A stretch of 64,000 bases of DNA, from contig NZ_LBMG01000023.1 in NCBI RefSeq assembly GCF_001005315.1, positions 1 through 64,000 of the forward strand, written 5' to 3'. This DNA comes from Kordia jejudonensis. Lineage in GTDB: Bacteria; Bacteroidota; Bacteroidia; Flavobacteriales; Flavobacteriaceae. Numbering within the stretch: the stretch's first letter is position 1; each line of letters begins with the position of its first letter. The notes beneath the pieces were generated by a model that did not search any database, was not told where the DNA came from, and was given only the letters and a program-made list of their open reading frames with translations. This document shows, in pieces, positions 59,920 to 64,000 of this stretch. Both the position numbers and the translations under genes were made by a program.

Positions 59920-60582
59920 ATGCTTTCAAGAACTTTTTTAGCAACCATTAGTGAAATTGCGCAATTGTCATTGGCGCTACCAATACTAGTAATGATATTC
60001 AGATTCAAACGTTTTACTAAGTTATTCTGGACGCTGGCAATACTACTCATTGTAGCAGCCATTATTTCGTACAGTGCATATCTTATCTATCTAGAAAAAG
60101 AAAATAATATGTACTTATTGCATATGTACACTGTTTTAGAATATGCGCTTTGGAGTGTATTTTACTATCAATTGTTTGAAAATAAAGTTGTTAAAAAAGT
60201 AATTGTAAGCATGTTAATCATATTTGTAATTTTTTCAGTTACAAATACCATTTATTGGCAATCGTTAACAACGTTCAATTCATATAGTAGGTCTGTTGAA
60301 GGTGCATTTTTATTATGTTTTGCGATTGCATGGTTTTACAAAGTCTTTGTCGATCGTACGATTGTACGACTAGAAACACATCCAGTATTTTGGATCAATG
60401 CAGGTGTTTTGGTGTATTTTTCTGGTTCTTTTTTATTATTCATTTCGAATAATTTTTTAGTTCATATTTCTAGACAACATTTCTTTGAAGCTTGGACATT
60501 GCATGGACTATTCTTAATAATTCATTATCTTTTTATCGCAATAGGCATATGGTTAATCAAGCACAAGAAGGAACTTCACTAA
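59920..60582 (+). CDS. polytopic membrane protein of unknown function
   Basis: A 220-residue protein with six to seven transmembrane helices (for example ISEIAQLSLALPILVMIF, TLAILLIVAAIISYSAYL, FINAGVLVYFSGSFLLFI-like segment and LHGLFLIIHYLFIAIGIWL). It ends in a basic HKKELH. It starts six bases after the 59134 gene and overlaps the kinase gene by 34 bases. It might be a membrane sensor for the kinase; unknown otherwise. Confidence 0.6.
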   Translation: MLSRTFLATISEIAQLSLALPILVMIFRFKRFTKLFWTLAILLIVAAIISYSAYLIYLEKENNMYLLHMYTVLEYALWSVFYYQLFENKVVKKVIVSMLIIFVIFSVTNTIYWQSLTTFNSYSRSVEGAFLLCFAIAWFYKVFVDRTIVRLETHPVFWINAGVLVYFSGSFLLFISNNFLVHISRQHFFEAWTLHGLFLIIHYLFIAIGIWLIKHKKELH

Positions 60583-61319
60583 TATTATACGGTGGCATGT
60601 TGGGAATGTTTTTCCTAGCAATTGCCATTGTTGGATTTGTTTTAATTTATAAAAAGCGATTGTTACAGCAAAAAATCACGCACCAACAACAGTTGTTAGA
60701 TAGTGCTATAGAAATTCAAGATGAAGAGCGAAAACGTTTTGCGGCCGATTTACACGATGAAATTGGTGGCGGAATATCAACCATTTTATTGAGTGTTTCT
60801 AAATTGAAAAAAGAAGCTGCGCCAGATGAAATACTTGTAGAGCAATCTGACATGGTTCGGGTGCAATTGGATGATTTGTTGAAAAAAGTTCGTGAAATTT
60901 CATACAATATCATGCCGCCAACTTTAGAAGATTTTGGTCTAAACGAAGCACTAAGCGATGTATGTTACACCTTAAACGAAACAGGAGTACTCAACGTTGA
61001 TTACGAATGGAATGGAAGTGAAAAACGATTGAAATTTTCAACCGAACTTGCCATATATCGTATTATAAAAGAACTCATTACAAACGTTGTAAAACATGCA
61101 GCTGCGAATACGATTGCAATACAAATCACCAATAATGATGCACATTTCAAATTAATTATAAAAGATGATGGTAAAGGTTTTGATCCAGAAACAGTAAAAA
61201 AAGGTGCAGGATTGCGTAATATTTACGATCGTGCATTGATTTTAGGTGCAAATCTTGCCATTTCATCTAAAAAACAACAAGGAACAATAACAACACTTCA
61301 ACTAAAGAAAAATATATGA
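60549..61319 (+). CDS. HisKA_3-type sensor histidine kinase
   Basis: A 256-residue kinase from the ATG at 60549 (a TTG at 60492 would run further into the upstream gene). One transmembrane helix at about 12-34 is followed by a dimerisation region with the phospho-acceptor His69 in FAADLHDEIGGGIS, then the ATPase domain with ELITNVVKHAAAN, DDGKGFD and GLRNIYDRA. It lacks its own sensory domain, so it needs a partner, such as the membrane protein overlapping it by 34 bases. Its stop overlaps the regulator start (ATGA). Confidence 0.9.
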   Translation: MVNQAQEGTSLILYGGMLGMFFLAIAIVGFVLIYKKRLLQQKITHQQQLLDSAIEIQDEERKRFAADLHDEIGGGISTILLSVSKLKKEAAPDEILVEQSDMVRVQLDDLLKKVREISYNIMPPTLEDFGLNEALSDVCYTLNETGVLNVDYEWNGSEKRLKFSTELAIYRIIKELITNVVKHAAANTIAIQITNNDAHFKLIIKDDGKGFDPETVKKGAGLRNIYDRALILGANLAISSKKQQGTITTLQLKKNI

Positions 61320-61966
61320 TTGGAATAGGATTAGTAGACGATCACTTACTATTTAGAGAAGGCATAAAGGCGATATTTCAAGATGAAAAACACATGGGAA
61401 TTCTTCTTGAAGCTTCAAATGGTAGCGAATTTCTTGAAGCATTACAAAGTTCTGTACTAAAGCCCGAAGTCGTATTATTAGACATTAGAATGCCAATAAT
61501 GGACGGATACGAAACGGCAAAAATAGTGTTGGAGAAATATCCAGATATGAAAATCATTGTGTTAACCATGCATGAAGAAGAACGGCATATCATCAAAATG
61601 ATTGAATTGGGCGTCAATGGATATCTCATGAAAAATGCAAGTCCAGAAGAAGTAATTGATAGCATTCGTTGTGTGATGGAATACGATTATTATTTCAACA
61701 ATAAAATAACCAACATCATGCGAAAAGTAATGATGTACAAAGGAAAACGAACTACGAATCATATCACTTTTGATCTTTCTGAACGTGAAACAGAAATTTT
61801 AGCATTAATCTGTAAAGAATACACCGCCAAAGAAATAGGGGAGAAGCTTTTTATAAGTTACCGAACTGTAGAAGGACATCGGAAAAAACTATTGGCAAAA
61901 CTCAACGTACGAAACACTGCTGGTTTGGTGGTTTTGGCGATAAAGAATGAAATTGTGAAGATTTGA
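61316..61966 (+). CDS. NarL/FixJ-family response regulator
   Basis: A 216-residue regulator: receiver domain (about 1-125) with DDH at 8-10 and Asp56 in VLLDIRMP, and a LuxR-type HTH at about 150-210 (LSERETEILALICKEYTAK, then FISYRTVEGHRKKLLAKL). It is coupled to its kinase by a 4-base overlap, closing the operon. Its targets are unknown; the ACGT palindromes at 59028 and 20266 are candidates. Confidence 0.93.
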   Translation: MIGIGLVDDHLLFREGIKAIFQDEKHMGILLEASNGSEFLEALQSSVLKPEVVLLDIRMPIMDGYETAKIVLEKYPDMKIIVLTMHEEERHIIKMIELGVNGYLMKNASPEEVIDSIRCVMEYDYYFNNKITNIMRKVMMYKGKRTTNHITFDLSERETEILALICKEYTAKEIGEKLFISYRTVEGHRKKLLAKLNVRNTAGLVVLAIKNEIVKI

Positions 61967-62028
61967 GTTGTATTTTGGATGATAGGTTTTGGGTCTTTGG
62001 TTTTGGGTGTTAAATGTTTCTCTAACTT

Positions 62029-62095
62029 AACAAAGAACAAAGAACAAAGAACAAAGAACAAAGAACGAACAACAAACAACGAACAACGAAGTTAA
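62029..62095. repeat. AACAAAG heptamer repeat and variants
   Basis: Five perfect AACAAAG copies (62029-62063) followed by AACGAAC/AACAAAC variants. This is one of several 7-base arrays in the 880-base gap between the regulator and the cyclotransferase. Confidence 0.85.
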
Positions 62096-62150
62096 AATGT
62101 TGAATGCTACCTGTTGAATTTTAAATTAGAAAAATAGTTCTTTTTACCAG

Positions 62151-62190
62151 CAACAAGCAACAAGCAACAAGCAACAAGCAACCAGCAACA
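62151..62190. repeat. CAACAAG heptamer repeat
   Basis: Four perfect CAACAAG copies (62151-62178), then CAACCAG and CAACAAA variants. Confidence 0.85.
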
Positions 62191-62254
62191 AATAACGAAT
62201 ATCGAATTAGAAATTAGGGATGAGGGATGAGGTATGAGGAAAGAATCGAGACAT

Positions 62255-62745
62255 TTCATCTAAAAGACTCCACAAAAAACAAATCAACAACAAATGAAGT
62301 TTAATAAAATGCGTTTCAATTAGAATGATAGTTAAGAATGTCCCAAGACCCAACACCTAAGACCAACAAACAGTTGAAACATGATTCAAAATTATGAGAG
62401 TATTGAGAAATTTCAAATACACAGCTTTACAAAAAACAAATCAACAACAAATGAAGTTTAGTAAAATACGTTTCAGTTTGAATGATAGTTACAAATGTCC
62501 CAAGACCCAACACCTAAGACCAACAAACAGTTGAAACATGATTCAGAATTATGAAAGTATTTAGAGATTTCAAATACACAGCTTTACAAAAAACAAATCA
62601 ACAACAAACGAAGTTTAGTAGAATGCGTTTCAATTTGAATGATGGTTACAAATGTACCAAGATCCAAGACCTAAGACCAACAAACAGTTGAAACATGATT
62701 CAGAATTATGAAAGTATTTAGAGATTTCATCTAAAACGACTCCAC
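62255..62745. repeat. three tandem copies of a 157-bp unit
   Basis: The words AAAAAACAAATCAACAACAA (from 62274, 62431 and 62588) recur at an exact 157-base period, as do AACAGTTGAAACATGATTCA and CAAGACC runs. The copies differ by scattered substitutions, so the triplication is not brand-new. No reading frame of note is conserved, and I see no gene in 61967-62847. Confidence 0.88.
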
Positions 62746-62805
62746 AAAGAACAAAAAGGAAATTAAAAATGTAAAATACTAAATGTAAAATATAAAAGTT
62801 TCTTT

Positions 62806-62840
62806 CAACCATCAACCATCAACCATCAACCATCAACCAG
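62806..62840. repeat. CAACCAT heptamer repeat
   Basis: Four perfect CAACCAT copies (62806-62833) and a partial CAACCAG, eight bases before the convergent gene end at 62848. Confidence 0.85.
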
Positions 62841-62847
62841 AAACTAA

Positions 62848-63912
62848 CTACTTTTCTATAATCTCCACTTCAAAAAGCTTGTCCCAGTATTTTCCTGTAA
62901 CGAAATATGTATTTGTTTTTGCGTTGTATGCAATTCCGTTAAACACATCAATTGCAGGATGATTGGTCACTTTTTCTTTCAATCCTCTAAAATCAATAAT
63001 ACCTTCCAAAGCTCCATTTTTCGGATTAATTATCATCATGCTTGGTTTTTGATAACTATTGGCAAAGATTTTCCCATCAATAAATTCCAATTCGTTTGCC
63101 TTTACATACGTACGTTTGTTATCGCACACTTGAATTGCATATTGTTCCTGTAATGTTGAAGGATCTAAAATCCAAATTTTCTCCGTTCCGTCACTCTTGT
63201 ATAGCTTTTCTCCATCATTACACAATCCCCAACCTTCTTTGCTCTCTTGATATAAAAAAGTGTCTAAACGTTTCAAAGTATTCGGATCAAACACAAAACC
63301 AGCTTTTGCACGCCAAGTAAGCATGTACAATTTATCATTCAATATAGTGATGCCTTCTCCAAAATACACATTGTCTAAATCAATTTTTTGATACACTTTT
63401 CCTGTTTTATAATCTACTTTACGTAAAGAAGATTCGCCACGTTGTCCTGTACTTTCAAATAAAGTATCTCTGTAAAACTCTAAACCTTGTGTATATGCTT
63501 TTTGATCGTGTGGAAATGTATTTACAATCTTATACGTGTAAATTTTCGGAGTTGTATTTGAAACAATCATCAAGTTCTTAGAAATAGTATCCGTTTTTCC
63601 GTCAGCAAAGGAAATAATTGCTTCTAAAGCTTGATGTCCTAATAAAAGATCCGCAGGAATTGTTGTTTCTAAAACTAACGGATTTGCGCTTGTATTTTTC
63701 AACTCAGTATCATTAATTCGATACGTAACAGCGTTTACAGTTTGCTCATTTTTGTTCACAACTGTAGCTTTTAACGCTGAAGTAAGCGGGAATTTTGCGG
63801 ATTCTCCATCAATTTTTAAAGAAAACGATGGTGTATTGGAATTTTTTTCGCCACCACAAGCAGAAAATAGTAAACTTAAAAATATGATTATGAATGTATT
63901 ATATAATTTCAT
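62848..63912 (-). CDS. glutaminyl-peptide cyclotransferase, lipoprotein
   Basis: Converts N-terminal glutamine of peptides to pyroglutamate. It is of the plant/bacterial (papaya-type) beta-propeller family, about 354 residues. Signal and lipobox: FIIIFLSLLFSACGG. The propeller repeats include HDQKAYTQGLEFYRDTLFES, GQRGESSLRKVDYKTGKV, VYFGEGITILNDKLYMLTWR and the HPAIDVFNGIAYN segment typical of the family. An N-terminal domain of about 110 residues precedes the propeller. It should act on secreted or periplasmic substrates; T9SS cargo often has N-terminal pyroGlu, a plausible role. Confidence 0.85.
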   Translation of the reverse strand: MKLYNTFIIIFLSLLFSACGGEKNSNTPSFSLKIDGESAKFPLTSALKATVVNKNEQTVNAVTYRINDTELKNTSANPLVLETTIPADLLLGHQALEAIISFADGKTDTISKNLMIVSNTTPKIYTYKIVNTFPHDQKAYTQGLEFYRDTLFESTGQRGESSLRKVDYKTGKVYQKIDLDNVYFGEGITILNDKLYMLTWRAKAGFVFDPNTLKRLDTFLYQESKEGWGLCNDGEKLYKSDGTEKIWILDPSTLQEQYAIQVCDNKRTYVKANELEFIDGKIFANSYQKPSMMIINPKNGALEGIIDFRGLKEKVTNHPAIDVFNGIAYNAKTNTYFVTGKYWDKLFEVEIIEK

Positions 63913-63965
63913 TGGAATTCTTAATTTCTGGCAAGTTAATTCATTAAAATCAGTTTAAAAAATGG

Positions 63966-63995
63966 TTGCTAAAATGTAAAAACATTTTATCTTTG
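63966..63995 (+). promoter_or_regulatory. consensus Bacteroidetes promoter reading out of the window
   Basis: TTG at 63966-63968, a 19-base gap and TATCTTTG at 63988-63995 match the Bacteroidetes -33/-7 arrangement. It points rightwards, away from the divergent cyclotransferase gene, so a gene should start just beyond position 64000. Confidence 0.6.
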
Positions 63996-64000
63996 CATCG

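Noticed and set aside
1-64000. tRNA, rRNA or transposase genes
   Set aside because: I saw no cloverleaf-like sequence, rRNA segment or transposase/IS inverted repeat that I could support by reading.

Overview
The window reads as a chromosomal segment of a marine member of the Bacteroidetes, family Flavobacteriaceae. By eye it is roughly one third G+C. It has T9SS C-terminal sorting domains, delta-60 and FG-GAP repeat secreted proteins, Bacteroidetes-type promoters (TTG, about 19 bases, TAnnTTTG), a DeoD/DeoC pair, a bacillithiol-type YtxJ protein, a PL7 alginate lyase and many small peptides with a 'KGG' leader. Kordia or a close relative is my guess; no rRNA or other definitive marker is present.

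Layout. 1-7300: glycosyltransferase, YbbR protein, coaE, an OmpR-type two-component pair, a T9SS delta-60 protein and a DUF985 cupin. 7281-8434: a block of tandem repeats including 72 perfect TTTACTC heptamers and 58 CGAATCAA octamers; the second runs into the 3' end of miaA. 8415-19330: a long, mostly minus-strand housekeeping block (miaA, K+ channel, DUF3857, DnaQ/GIY-YIG fusion, YggS, DUF1015, M23 peptidase, YcxB-like, 3-hydroxyacyl-CoA dehydrogenase, Gfo/Idh). 19606-24007: pcm, then a 1187-residue adenylation / carrier / alpha-oxoamine-synthase megaenzyme.

24100-33780 is the most unusual region. About ten unrelated small genes all lie on the minus strand, separated by imperfect palindromes whose outer ends are GCTAAC/GTTAGC- or TATAAC/GTTATA-type boxes. 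Stop codons fall in or beside one box and start codons follow the other. This is the geometry of an integron cassette array without an integrase (a CALIN-like array). Two cassettes encode nuclease-like proteins that could be defence genes.

33790-46500: smpB, deoC/deoD, a TetR/thioesterase pair with matching palindromic operators, clpB, an adenylate-cyclase-like protein, and six short GG-leader peptides in three loci (34512, 38381-38859, 44951-45629) with no recognisable maturase beside them. 46500-58500: a PL7 alginate lyase behind twin TGGTTAACCA operators, fahA, glyA, secreted or lipoprotein beta-structure proteins, an MFS transporter and two broken genes: an alpha/beta hydrolase with a frameshift in a T6 run, and a carboxypeptidase-regulatory-like protein with an in-frame TAA. 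58600-64000: a four-gene operon of a duplicated-domain protein, a membrane protein and a NarL-type kinase/regulator pair; a repeat-rich intergenic region with a 157-bp triplication; and a glutaminyl-peptide cyclotransferase. No tRNA, rRNA, CRISPR array or transposase was recognised.
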